Made by a program: the position numbers and the translations under genes. A stretch of DNA of 64,000 nucleotides from Arthrobacter sp. SLBN-112. GTDB lineage: Bacteria; Actinomycetota; Actinomycetes; Actinomycetales; Micrococcaceae. Shown piece by piece: positions 40,784-48,957 of the stretch (positions within the stretch are counted from its first letter, which is position 1; each line of letters starts with the position of its first letter). The stretch is from the NCBI RefSeq assembly GCF_030944625.1, contig NZ_JAUSXY010000001.1:2604001-2668000 (forward strand), written 5' to 3'. The notes below the pieces were generated by a model. That model made no database searches, was not told where the DNA came from, and worked only from the letters and a program-made list of their open reading frames with translations.

Positions 40784-41704
40784 ATGGCAGATCAGCGGCG
40801 GGGGACAGGCCTGACGGGCTTTGCCAGCAGGCCTCCGGTGGCCCCGGCCCCGCCCTCCGGCGAGGACCTTGAGGTGTTGGTCCGGATCCGTGACCTGCTG
40901 GCGGGCGTACGTTTTGCCCTGCTGACCGGCGCCGGGCTCAGCACGGATTCCGGGATCCCCGATTACCGTGGCCCGGACTCGCCGCCACGTTCGCCCATGA
41001 CGTACCAGGAGTTTGTCCGCGACGCCGCCAACCGGCGGCGTTACTGGGCCAGGAACCACATCGGGTGGTCCCATATGCGGCATGCTGATCCGAACCAAGG
41101 CCACTATTCAGCGGCTGAACTTGAACGGCGCGGTTACCTCACCGGCCTGATTACCCAGAACGTCGACCGGTTGCACCAGGACGCCGGCAGTTCGAACGTC
41201 GTCGATCTCCACGGCCGGTACGACCAAGTGATCTGCCTGGACTGCGGGCGGACCTACACCCGGCGCCTCCTGGCCGGTGTCTTCGAGGAACTCAACCCCG
41301 GCTTCCTGGAGCGGGCGGCAGCTTCCGGACTCGTGGAAATGGCGCCCGACGCTGACGCCACGGTTGAGGACCAGGCGCTCATCCACGGCTTCGTGGTGGC
41401 CGTTTGCCCTGCCTGCGGCGGGACCCTGAAACCCGATTTTGTCTACTTTGGTGAAAACGTGCCCAAGGACCGGGTGGAGCGGTCCTATGCGATGGTGGAC
41501 GAAGCAGCCGCCCTGGTAGTGGCCGGTTCATCCCTGACGGTCATGAGCGGCTTGCGGTTCGTGCGGCACGCCGCCAAGCAGTCAAAGCCCGTGGTCATCA
41601 TCAACCGCGGTGCGACCCGCGGTGATGACAAGGCAACCATCAAGCTGGAAGCGGGGGTCAGCCAGGCGTTGGGCTACCTGGCGTCTGAGCTTCCTCCGCT
41701 CTAG
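40784..41704 (+). CDS. Sir2-family NAD-dependent protein deacylase
   Basis: 306 residues. The NAD site GAGLSTDSGIPDYRG, QNVDRLHQDAG and the catalytic histidine in DLHGR are present. Zinc cysteines lie in CLDCG and CPACGG. It removes acyl groups from lysines, releasing nicotinamide and O-acyl-ADP-ribose. The insert between the cysteine pairs is longer than in minimal sirtuins. Probably in one operon with the peroxiredoxin. Confidence 0.93.
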   Translation: MADQRRGTGLTGFASRPPVAPAPPSGEDLEVLVRIRDLLAGVRFALLTGAGLSTDSGIPDYRGPDSPPRSPMTYQEFVRDAANRRRYWARNHIGWSHMRHADPNQGHYSAAELERRGYLTGLITQNVDRLHQDAGSSNVVDLHGRYDQVICLDCGRTYTRRLLAGVFEELNPGFLERAAASGLVEMAPDADATVEDQALIHGFVVAVCPACGGTLKPDFVYFGENVPKDRVERSYAMVDEAAALVVAGSSLTVMSGLRFVRHAAKQSKPVVIINRGATRGDDKATIKLEAGVSQALGYLASELPPL

Positions 41705-41806
41705 CGGGGAGCTTTCCGCCCTGGGGCCGATTCGCGTTTGCGGTCCATCGTCGGGTACAGTTTATGTTCGTTGGTTGCGGCGTTACCGCCGGAAACCGCG
41801 TTATTT

Positions 41807-41879
41807 GGGTCTTTAGCTCAGCTGGTAGAGCGCCACGTTTACACCGTGGATGTCATCGGTTCGATCCCGGTAGGACCCA
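41807..41879 (+). tRNA. tRNA-Val (anticodon TAC)
   Basis: A full cloverleaf: acceptor GGGTCTT/AGGACCC, D arm GCTC/GAGC, anticodon stem CCACG/CGTGG with loop TTTACAC, and T arm ATCGG-TTCGATC-CCGGT. Discriminator A; CCA is not encoded. A terminator follows directly. Confidence 0.95.
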
Positions 41880-41887
41880 CCCGTCAC

Positions 41888-41933
41888 AAACCCCGTTGTC
41901 CCGCCTCTCCGGCGGGGCGGCGGGGTTTTTCTG
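41888..41933 (+). terminator. Terminator of tRNA-Val
   Basis: GC-rich imperfect hairpin (ACCCCG...CCCGCC with GGCGGG...CGGGGT) followed by TTTTT, starting nine bases after the tRNA. Confidence 0.75.
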
Positions 41934-41984
41934 TATTTAGGCCTTGCCACTCCCATTGTCAGTGCCCTGCCATACCTTGCAGGA

Positions 41985-42275
41985 ATGGAACACGTCATAG
42001 TGCACACAGACAGCGAGGGAATGCCGACGACGGTGCTGAGCCGGGGCAGGGAATGGGCGGTGGGTGCCGAGCCGGTGAGGTGGTTCGAACGCATCAATTG
42101 GTGGGAGACGAGCCGCCGGATGCCGAAGGGCAACAGCGGCGTGGATGTGGAGGTCCTCCAGCTGCAGGTGAGGCTGGGAAACAACAGCCGGTCCGCCCTG
42201 ACTACCATGTATCTCCAGCGCGACGGCCTGGGCGGCGGATGGCGCCTCAGGGAGTCGGAAGCGGGTGCGGCCTGA
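41985..42275 (+). CDS. Small hypothetical protein, possibly DUF6504-like
   Basis: 96 residues. It contains RWFERINWWETSRRMPKG and VEVLQLQVRLGNNSRSALTTMYL, which suggests a small beta-rich domain. I cannot place it firmly; the resemblance to DUF6504-type proteins is an impression. ATG at 41985 has AGGA close by. A hairpin follows the stop. Confidence 0.65.
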   Translation: MEHVIVHTDSEGMPTTVLSRGREWAVGAEPVRWFERINWWETSRRMPKGNSGVDVEVLQLQVRLGNNSRSALTTMYLQRDGLGGGWRLRESEAGAA

Positions 42276-42315
42276 CCGGCCCCGTTCCGTCCGCCGGCTT
42301 CAGGGCATTGGAAAA

Positions 42316-42354
42316 CCCTCCACCGCGACTATTGGGGGATGCCGCGGTGGAGGG
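42316..42354 (+). terminator. Hairpin after the small hypothetical gene
   Basis: 12-bp perfect stem CCCTCCACCGCG (42316) with CGCGGTGGAGGG (ending 42354), loop of 15 bases, no T run. Confidence 0.5.
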
Positions 42355-42471
42355 CCTGGGATGAATATACCGTGAACTCCCGGAAACAAAAAGTCCTGCG
42401 GGGCCTTCCTGCCTTGCGCGGCGGAGGCCAGCACCCAATCCCGGTCCGGTCAGCCACTATGATGGTTTGTG

Positions 42472-42481
42472 TTCAGCTGAA
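42472..42481. promoter_or_regulatory. TTCA-gc-TGAA palindrome upstream of the IclR gene
   Basis: Ten-base palindrome TTCAGCTGAA, 43 bp before the IclR start, preceded by TATGATGGTTTGTG. The same half-sites recur, with a 6-bp spacer, before two other genes of the locus. Confidence 0.4.
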
Positions 42482-42523
42482 TGGACAGCACTGAAGAGCG
42501 CACGCGCCTACTGAAGGAGAATC

Positions 42524-43321
42524 ATGGCCGATTCCCGCACCCCACGTTCCTCCGACGGGCCCGCCAGCGCTTCGCCGGCGCCGGCCGTTACCCGCGCCGC
42601 TGCCGTCCTGGAGGCACTGGCGGCGTCCGCGGGTGGAAGGCTGACCCTCAGTGACCTCGCCCGTGAGCTGGGGATCCCGAAATCATCCACCTCCAACCTG
42701 CTGTTGGCGCTGGAGGACGCCCGCCTCATCAACAGGCAGGGCTCCGAATTCACCCTGGGCCGCAAGCTGGTTGAACTTGGCGCGGCCTATCTCAGCCGCA
42801 TGGACGAGGTCCAGGAGTTCTACCGGTACTGCGAGCAGGCACCCACCCTCTCCGGCGAGACGGTCCGGATCGCCATGCTGGACGGGACCAACGTCATCTA
42901 TTTGGCACGCTATGAGGGGCATCCGGCCGTCAGGCTCACCTCCAACATCGGCGACAAAATGCCGGTCTCGCTCTGTGCCGTGGGCAAGGTTTTGATCGCC
43001 AGGCTTCACGACCACGACATCGAGGCCTTGTTCGCCGATGACGCAGAGTTGCCGGTCCTCACCCCAAAGTCCCTGCGGACAGGGCGCGACCTCAAAGCCC
43101 AGCTGCGGTCCATCCGGGAACAGGGCTATGCATTTGAGGACGAGGAATCCACCACGGGTGTGGTCTGCCTCGGAGTGGCCGTTCCCACCAGGGGGTCCCA
43201 CGGACCCAGCCTGGGACTGTCCGTGACGGCGCTGAAGGCCACGTATACGGCAGAACAGGGCGCGCAGATGGTCAAGGAATTGCAGGAACTCGCGCGGTCG
43301 CTGGGCAATCCCATGAGCTAG
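42524..43321 (+). CDS. IclR-family transcriptional regulator
   Basis: 265 residues: an N-terminal winged helix (VTRAAAVLEALAAS and LTLSDLARELGIPKSSTSNLL) and a C-terminal effector domain (VRIAMLDGTNVIYLARYEG, SLCAVGKVLIARL). IclR proteins control catabolic genes in response to small organic acids; the neighbouring symporter and dehydrogenases are the likely targets. ATG follows GAAGGAGAATC. Confidence 0.92.
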   Translation: MADSRTPRSSDGPASASPAPAVTRAAAVLEALAASAGGRLTLSDLARELGIPKSSTSNLLLALEDARLINRQGSEFTLGRKLVELGAAYLSRMDEVQEFYRYCEQAPTLSGETVRIAMLDGTNVIYLARYEGHPAVRLTSNIGDKMPVSLCAVGKVLIARLHDHDIEALFADDAELPVLTPKSLRTGRDLKAQLRSIREQGYAFEDEESTTGVVCLGVAVPTRGSHGPSLGLSVTALKATYTAEQGAQMVKELQELARSLGNPMS

Positions 43322-43409
43322 GGGTCAACAGGGAAGCGCCGCACCCCGGCACGCCGGAGCACTTCCTTCGCCTCAACCCCTTGCCACGCGTCCAACTTGC
43401 TGTACGCTG

Positions 43410-43423
43410 TTCAACATAGTGAT
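43410..43423. promoter_or_regulatory. TTCA-n6-TGAt element upstream of the symporter
   Basis: TGTTCAACATAGTGATC, 69 bp before the symporter start, closely matching TGTTCATCATACTGAAT at 46123 in front of the dehydrogenase. Candidate shared operator. Confidence 0.4.
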
Positions 43424-43491
43424 CGGCACGTTGGGTGCTGTCGCTGACCCGCCAGGCCAACGGGGGCCTGGCGCGTGATGAGGGAGTTCTT

Positions 43492-44838
43492 GTGACAACT
43501 CGTACTAATGCACCGCAGGCCGCGGACGGCACCGTCGTCGACGCGGACCAGCTGCGAAGGGCAACTCTTGCAAGTTCCGTGGGCTCCGCACTGGAGTACT
43601 ACGACTTCTATATCTACGGCCTGGCGTCCGCGCTGATCTTCGGCCCGCTCTTTTTCGCGCCACTTGGTGAGAGCGGCGCTGTCATTGCCTCTTTTGCCAC
43701 CTACGGTGTGGGATTTGCGGCCCGGCCGTTCGGCGGCGTCGTCTTTGGCCACATCGGGGACAGGTTCGGGCGCAAGATGGTCCTGATCCTCACCATCGGC
43801 CTCATGGGAATGGCCAGCTTCGCCATTGGACTTCTGCCCACCTTCGACCAGGCCGGAATGCTCGGCGCGGTCCTCCTGGTAACCCTCCGCATCATCCAGG
43901 GCCTCGGGGCCGGCGCTGAACAGGCGGGCGCCACCACGCTCATCTCAGAGGTGGCGCCGCCCCGCCGTCGTGGTTTCTTTGCCTCCTTGCCCTTCGTTGG
44001 CATCCAGCTGGGTACCCTCCTGGGCGCCGGGACGTTCGCCCTCATGGCCCTGGCGGACAAATCCGTCCTGCAGGGCTGGCTGTGGCGCGTGCCGTTCCTT
44101 GCCGGCATCATCCTGGTGGCCATTGCGATCTTCATCCGCCTCCGCCTCAAGGAGACGCCGGTCTTCCAGGAACTCGAGAAACACAAGGCCGTGGTCAAGA
44201 ACCCGGTCTCCCAGATCTGGCGGCATTCCAAAAAGAATGTCCTGGTGGGCATCGGTCTGCGCATGGGTGAAAACGGTAACTCCTCCATCTACTCAGCCCT
44301 TCTGGTTTCGTTCATCAGCATGCCTGCGGGTGTCTTCCCCGGCGACAAGTTCATCGGCCCAACCGGGCTGCTGATCGCGGCCGGCTTTGCGGCGGTCATG
44401 GTGGTCGCCTTCGGAGCCCTCTCCGACCGCTATGGCCGCGTACCTGTGTACCGCTACGGGGCCCTGTTCCAGGCGGTCATCGCGCTGCCGGCGTTCTACT
44501 TGGTGACCCTCGGCAGCGTCACGCTTGTCTGGGTGGTCATGGTGGTGGGCATCGCCCTGGGTGTCCAGGCCATGCTCGGGCCGCAATGTGCCCTTCTGCC
44601 GGAACTGTTTGGCTCCCAGCACCGCTTTACCGGGGTTGCGCTGAGCCGTGAACTGTCAGCCGTCCTTGCCGGCGGCTTCGCGCCGATGATCGGCGTTGCG
44701 CTGCTGGCAGCCACCAACCACTCCTGGCTGGTTCCGGCGCTGTACTCCCTCGTGCTGGCTTTGATCTCGTTTATCACCACCTTCTTCACGCCGGAAACCG
44801 GCGGGCGCGACCTGGTTCTCGTCGAAGACGCCAGCTGA
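43492..44838 (+). CDS. MHS-family MFS symporter (metabolite:H+)
   Basis: 448 residues, 12 predicted membrane segments. ASSVGSALEYYDFYIYG at the first segment and HIGDRFGRKMVLI are diagnostic of the metabolite:H+ symporter family, whose members import shikimate, alpha-ketoglutarate, proline-betaine and similar acids. GTG at 43492 follows AGGGAG. The substrate here may be a sugar acid, given the dehydrogenase neighbours (inference). Confidence 0.9.
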   Translation: MTTRTNAPQAADGTVVDADQLRRATLASSVGSALEYYDFYIYGLASALIFGPLFFAPLGESGAVIASFATYGVGFAARPFGGVVFGHIGDRFGRKMVLILTIGLMGMASFAIGLLPTFDQAGMLGAVLLVTLRIIQGLGAGAEQAGATTLISEVAPPRRRGFFASLPFVGIQLGTLLGAGTFALMALADKSVLQGWLWRVPFLAGIILVAIAIFIRLRLKETPVFQELEKHKAVVKNPVSQIWRHSKKNVLVGIGLRMGENGNSSIYSALLVSFISMPAGVFPGDKFIGPTGLLIAAGFAAVMVVAFGALSDRYGRVPVYRYGALFQAVIALPAFYLVTLGSVTLVWVVMVVGIALGVQAMLGPQCALLPELFGSQHRFTGVALSRELSAVLAGGFAPMIGVALLAATNHSWLVPALYSLVLALISFITTFFTPETGGRDLVLVEDAS

Positions 44839-44849
44839 CGCCGGCCTGG

Positions 44850-44880
44850 ACGCCCGGCCCGGATCATCCGGGCCGGGCGT
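44850..44880 (+). terminator. Terminator of the MHS symporter gene
   Basis: 13-bp stem ACGCCCGGCCCGG / CCGGGCCGGGCGT around ATCAT, then TTGG. Confidence 0.7.
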
Positions 44881-44998
44881 TTGGCATGTGCGGGAGAAGG
44901 GGCCTGCCGCTATCGCAGAGACCGGGAAGTCCCGACGCCTGCGGTCAATGCTGCCTTGAGCTTCACGGGCCGGGCAGGGCGGCGCCCCGCACAAAAAA

Positions 44999-45043
44999 GT
45001 ACGGCCGCTGCAACCCCTTGGGCGGGGGTTGCAGCGGCCGTAC
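44999..45043 (-). terminator. Terminator of the D-2-hydroxyacid dehydrogenase gene
   Basis: Perfect 19-bp stem (44999-45017 with 45025-45043), loop of seven bases. On the minus strand it is followed by CTTTTTTGTG, a classical intrinsic terminator. Confidence 0.92.
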
Positions 45044-45067
45044 GTGGTGCCCTGGCCGGGTGCCGGG

Positions 45068-46132
45068 TTAGTAAAAGTGGACCGTGTCCACAAGGTGGGG
45101 GAGTTCGCCGCCGTCGAGGAAGGTGCGCAGGTTGCTGCAGAAACGGTCCACGATCAGCCTGTTCTCGGCGGCGCTCAAGGCGGACGTGTGCGGCGAAACC
45201 AGGACCTTCGGGTGGCTCCAGAGCGGGCTTTCGAGGGGGAGCGGCTCCACTGCGAAGACATCGAGGCAGGCGTAGGAGACCTGGCCGTTGTCCAAGGCCT
45301 CAAGCAGCGCTTCCTCATCCACCACGGTGCCCCGTCCGACGTTGACGAAGACGGCGCCGGGCTTCATGGCAGCGAATACTTCCCGGTTGAAGAGCTTCTC
45401 CGTGTACGGAGTGCCAGGGAGGGTGTTCACCACGGCATCAGCGGTGGCGAGGAGGCCGGCGAGGCCGTCGTTTCCCGTCACCTGGTCGATGCCGTCCAGG
45501 GGCTCCAGGGTCCTCTTGGTTCCGCTGACGGCCATGCCAAGGGCGCGTGCCAGCCGGGCCGTCTCAAGGCCGATTTCGCCAAGTCCGGCAACGACCAGCC
45601 GGGAACCGCTGACCAGCCGCGTGGGGGTCCGGAGTGCAGGCCAGTTTCTGGCCTGCTGGTCGAGCCCCAGTTCGGCGGTGCGCTTGAACCCGTTCAGGAT
45701 GCCCATTGCCGCGAACTCCGCCAGGGGAAGGGCGTGCACACCGGCGGATGTTGTTACCTTGAACTTTTGCAGGACCTGCTGGTCCAGGCCTGAGGCTTTT
45801 ACCGCGCCGCCCGCGCCGGCTGCCATGGCGTGCACCCATTGCAGGTGTTCGTTGTCGGTGGCGATCCTGGCCAGCCCTGTCGGGCTTTCGTTGGGGAACC
45901 CGTAGAGGACCTGCGCGCTGTTCAGCATTGACCAATAGCGTTCCTCCTGTGCCGGGGTCCGCCGGAATTCCGGATCTCCGGTGTGGTCTGCCGGAAACCG
46001 CTCCGGCGGCAGGAGTTCGGGCTCGTACAGGACGGTGACGGACGGGTCCACGGCCCTGATGCGGTCCACCAGCTCAGCTTCGAGCGGCACGGCAATGGCC
46101 ACGGTAGTTGTAGAAGTCATAGTGTTCATCAT
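45068..46132 (-). CDS. D-2-hydroxyacid dehydrogenase (glyoxylate/2-ketogluconate reductase type)
   Basis: 354 residues. Rossmann motif VAGLGEIGLETARLARALG, then NTLPGTPYT and VNVGRGTVVDEEAL, with the catalytic histidine in VSPHTSALSAAENR. These NAD(P) enzymes reduce 2-keto acids such as glyoxylate, hydroxypyruvate or 2-ketogluconate; the neighbours favour a sugar acid. Start uncertain: ATG at 46132, 46129 and 46120 are in frame and none has a Shine-Dalgarno site, so a leaderless or start-overlapping transcript is possible. Confidence 0.87.
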   Translation of the reverse strand: MMNTMTSTTTVAIAVPLEAELVDRIRAVDPSVTVLYEPELLPPERFPADHTGDPEFRRTPAQEERYWSMLNSAQVLYGFPNESPTGLARIATDNEHLQWVHAMAAGAGGAVKASGLDQQVLQKFKVTTSAGVHALPLAEFAAMGILNGFKRTAELGLDQQARNWPALRTPTRLVSGSRLVVAGLGEIGLETARLARALGMAVSGTKRTLEPLDGIDQVTGNDGLAGLLATADAVVNTLPGTPYTEKLFNREVFAAMKPGAVFVNVGRGTVVDEEALLEALDNGQVSYACLDVFAVEPLPLESPLWSHPKVLVSPHTSALSAAENRLIVDRFCSNLRTFLDGGELPHLVDTVHFY

Positions 46133-46138
46133 ACTGAA
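46125..46138. promoter_or_regulatory. TTCA-n6-TGAA inverted repeat between divergent dehydrogenases
   Basis: TTCATCATACTGAA lies over the first start codon of the minus-strand dehydrogenase and about 55 bp before the plus-strand one. A second small palindrome TTGAACAA is at 46152. Placement suits a shared operator for the divergent pair. Confidence 0.4.
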
Positions 46139-46190
46139 TTATGGCTAGGATATTGAACAATTCTTTTGCACGACGACGTGAGGCTGGGTC

Positions 46191-47117
46191 ATGGACGACA
46201 AACGCGCAGGCTTTGCAGGCCTGGGATTGATGGGCGGACTGATGGCGGCGAACGCCGCCCGCAAAGGCTGGCAGGTCACGGGCTGGAACCGCTCACCCGC
46301 TGCGGCGGACCGTCTGCAGGACCTCGGCGGAACAGTTGCACAGCGGGTGGAGGACTTGGGCCACCTTCCCGTCATAGTTTTCATGCTGCCGGACCTGCCC
46401 CACATAGAGGAGGCCGCTGCCCGGCTGCTGGCCGGCTGGAAAAACCAGCCGCCCGCGCCCGGCACCGTCCTGCTGGTCATGAGCAGTGTCTCACCCACTG
46501 CCGTCCAGGCTTTTGGACACCGTGTCACCGAACTCAGCGGCGGCCGCGCCCAGGTTGTCGATGCCCCGGTCAGCGGCGGCACCAAGGGCGCCGCTGACGG
46601 CACCCTCGCCATCATGGCCGGCGGAGAGGACGCCGCATTCGGCAGGGTAGAGCCACTCCTGCACACTATGGGCACCACCGTCCGCCACCTGGGTCCCCTT
46701 GGCGCAGGGTCACTCGCCAAGGCGTGCAACCAGCTGGTGGTGGGGACAACGGTGGCGGCACTCGCCGAAGCTGCCGAACTGGCCGAGCGTTCCGGGCTCG
46801 ACCCGGCGGCGCTGTTCGACGTCCTGTCCGGCGGTTTGGCCGGCAGCAGGGTCCTGGATGTCGTCGGCCCGCGCCTGGTCAGCAAGGACTACACCCCCAC
46901 GGGCCCGGCAAAATTCATGCATAAGGACCTTTCCTTCGTGCTGGACGCAGCCCGTGCGGCGGGGACGGCAGCACCCATCGCCACGGCCGCCGTCGAACTT
47001 TACGCTGAACTGAAGCGCCAGGGCCTCGGCGACCAGGACCTCGCAGTGGTGCGCCAAACCATCTCCCACCTCAGCCACAGTGCCGCGGCCGCGGCGGAAG
47101 GAACAGTTGCACAATGA
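46191..47117 (+). CDS. NAD(P)-dependent beta-hydroxyacid dehydrogenase (HIBADH/GarR-like)
   Basis: 308 residues: N-terminal GFAGLGLMGGLMAANA (GxGxxG), substrate loop DAPVSGGTKGAADGTLAIM, and catalytic lysine region AKACNQLVVG. The family includes 3-hydroxyisobutyrate dehydrogenase, tartronate semialdehyde reductase and 6-phosphogluconate dehydrogenase relatives. In this operon a sugar-acid semialdehyde is the likely substrate (inference). The stop overlaps the next gene (ATGA). Confidence 0.88.
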   Translation: MDDKRAGFAGLGLMGGLMAANAARKGWQVTGWNRSPAAADRLQDLGGTVAQRVEDLGHLPVIVFMLPDLPHIEEAAARLLAGWKNQPPAPGTVLLVMSSVSPTAVQAFGHRVTELSGGRAQVVDAPVSGGTKGAADGTLAIMAGGEDAAFGRVEPLLHTMGTTVRHLGPLGAGSLAKACNQLVVGTTVAALAEAAELAERSGLDPAALFDVLSGGLAGSRVLDVVGPRLVSKDYTPTGPAKFMHKDLSFVLDAARAAGTAAPIATAAVELYAELKRQGLGDQDLAVVRQTISHLSHSAAAAAEGTVAQ

Positions 47118-47884
47118 GTTCACTTTTTGATCTCACCGGCCGGGTGGCGTTGGTGACGGGTTCGAGTCGGGGGATTGGCAACGCGTTGGCCCGGGCGCTG
47201 GCCGACGCCGGCGCAACAGTTGTGTTGAACGGTGTGAACGGGGAGCGGCTCAAGGATGCCGCGGCTGCGATGGCTTCTGACTATGCGCCCGGCCGTATCC
47301 ATAGCGTCGCCTTCGACGTCACGAGTGACGCGGAGGCGGCGCGCGGGATTGCGTGGGTGGAGGAGACTGTGGGTCCGTTGGAGATCCTGGTGAACAACGC
47401 CGGGATCCAGCACCGGGTGCCGATGCTGGATTTGGACGTGAAGGACTGGGACCGGGTGATTTCCACGGACCTGACCAGCGCGTTCCTGGTGGGCAGGGAA
47501 GCGGCGCGGCGGATGATTCCGCGGGGCCGGGGCAAGATCATCAACATCTGCTCGGTGCAGACCGACCTTGCCCGGCCCACGATCGCCCCATACATCGCCG
47601 CGAAGGGCGGGTTGCGGAACCTGACGCGGGCGATGACGGCGGAGTGGGCCGGTTCGGGGTTGCAGATCAATGGGATCGCCCCGGGGTATATCCATACGGA
47701 GATGACGCAGAACCTGGTGGACGATGAGCAGTTCAATGCCTGGATCCTCGGCCGGACACCCGCCCACCGCTGGGGCACCGTTGAGGACCTGGCCGGTCCC
47801 GTGGTGTGGCTGGCCTCGGACGGGTCGAACTTCGTGAACGGGCAGACCATCTTCATCGATGGCGGAATGACGGTGGTGGTCTGA
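47114..47884 (+). CDS. idnO: SDR oxidoreductase, gluconate 5-dehydrogenase-like
   Basis: 256 residues of the short-chain dehydrogenase fold: TGSSRGIGNALA, VNNAGIQHR, the YxxxK pair in APYIAAKGGLRNL. Closest in feel to IdnO/Ga5DH, which interconverts 5-ketogluconate and gluconate with NAD(P)H. Overlaps the upstream dehydrogenase (ATGA) and the downstream idonate dehydrogenase (TGATG), so all three are one coupled operon. Confidence 0.85.
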   Translation: MSSLFDLTGRVALVTGSSRGIGNALARALADAGATVVLNGVNGERLKDAAAAMASDYAPGRIHSVAFDVTSDAEAARGIAWVEETVGPLEILVNNAGIQHRVPMLDLDVKDWDRVISTDLTSAFLVGREAARRMIPRGRGKIINICSVQTDLARPTIAPYIAAKGGLRNLTRAMTAEWAGSGLQINGIAPGYIHTEMTQNLVDDEQFNAWILGRTPAHRWGTVEDLAGPVVWLASDGSNFVNGQTIFIDGGMTVVV

Positions 47885-48954
47885 TGGCAACGCCCGTTGA
47901 CCTTGAATTGCCGGCCACGGGTCCGGCGCTGGTGGCCCATGCCGCCGGTGACCTGCGGATCGATGAGGTCCCGCTGCCCCAGCCGGCAGCAGACGAAGCA
48001 GTGGTGGAGGTGGCGTTCGGCGGGATTTGTGGTTCGGACCTGCATTACTGGCTGCACGGTGCGGCCGGGGAGTCCATTCTCAAGGCGCCGCTGGTCCTGG
48101 GCCACGAAATTTCCGGGACGGTGGTGCGCCAGGCGGCCAACGGGGAAGGCCCGGTGGCCGGAACAGCCGTCGCGGTGCATCCGGCCACGCCCGGTCCGGG
48201 CGCCGCGCGATATCCGGTGGACCGGCCCAACCTGTCCCCGGGGTGTACGTACCTGGGCAGCGCCGCCCGCTACCCGCACACGGATGGCGCGTTCAGCCGG
48301 TACGTGAACCTCCCGGTGCGGATGCTCCGGGCCCTGCCGGCGGGACTGGACCTCCGGACCGCGGCGCTGATTGAACCGGCGTCCGTGGCCTGGCATGCCG
48401 TGTCCCGGGCCGGAGACGTCCGCGGAAAAACCGCGCTGGTCATCGGCTCCGGCCCCATCGGCGCCCTCGCCGTCGCAGTCCTGAAAAGGGCCGGCGCGGC
48501 CCGGATCACCGCCGTCGACCTGCACCCCAGGCCGCTGGAGATCGCCCGCGCGGTGGGGGCCGATGAGGTGATCAACGCCGCGGACACCGCAGCGATCGCC
48601 GCCGTGGAGGCCGACGTCGTGATCGAATCCTCCGGCAACCACCACGGCCTCGCATCCGCCATCACCGGCGCGGTCCGCGGCGGGACCGTAGTCATGGTCG
48701 GGCTGCTGCCCACCGGCATGCAGCCGGTGCCCATCTCCCTAGCCATCACCCGCGAACTCGACCTCAAAGGCTCCTTCCGCTTCAACGACGAGATCGACCA
48801 GGTCATCACCGCCCTCGCGGACGGCACCCTGCACATCGAGCCCGTCATCACCCACGAGTTCCCGCTGGCCGATGCCCTGCACGCATTCGAGGTGGCCAAA
48901 GACTCCACCAGCTCGGGCAAAGTCCTCCTCAGCTTCGGCGGGGAAGTCCGCTGA
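47884..48954 (+). CDS. idnD: Zinc-type alcohol dehydrogenase, L-idonate 5-dehydrogenase-like
   Basis: 356 residues, medium-chain dehydrogenase. Catalytic-zinc region FGGICGSDLHYW and LGHEISG; Rossmann motif VIGSGPIGALAVAV. The segment YLGSAARYPHTDGAFSRYV matches IdnD-type enzymes, which oxidise L-idonate to 5-ketogluconate for IdnO. The four-cysteine structural-zinc lobe usual in this family is largely absent: where CGHCxxC is expected there is GPGAARY. Converges on the GntR gene with 3 bp between stops. Confidence 0.85.
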   Translation: MATPVDLELPATGPALVAHAAGDLRIDEVPLPQPAADEAVVEVAFGGICGSDLHYWLHGAAGESILKAPLVLGHEISGTVVRQAANGEGPVAGTAVAVHPATPGPGAARYPVDRPNLSPGCTYLGSAARYPHTDGAFSRYVNLPVRMLRALPAGLDLRTAALIEPASVAWHAVSRAGDVRGKTALVIGSGPIGALAVAVLKRAGAARITAVDLHPRPLEIARAVGADEVINAADTAAIAAVEADVVIESSGNHHGLASAITGAVRGGTVVMVGLLPTGMQPVPISLAITRELDLKGSFRFNDEIDQVITALADGTLHIEPVITHEFPLADALHAFEVAKDSTSSGKVLLSFGGEVR

Positions 48955-48957
48955 GCG

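Noticed and set aside
47120..48645. Antisense frames across idnO/idnD
   Set aside because: They mirror codon bias of the two dehydrogenases and lack starts with ribosome-binding sites.
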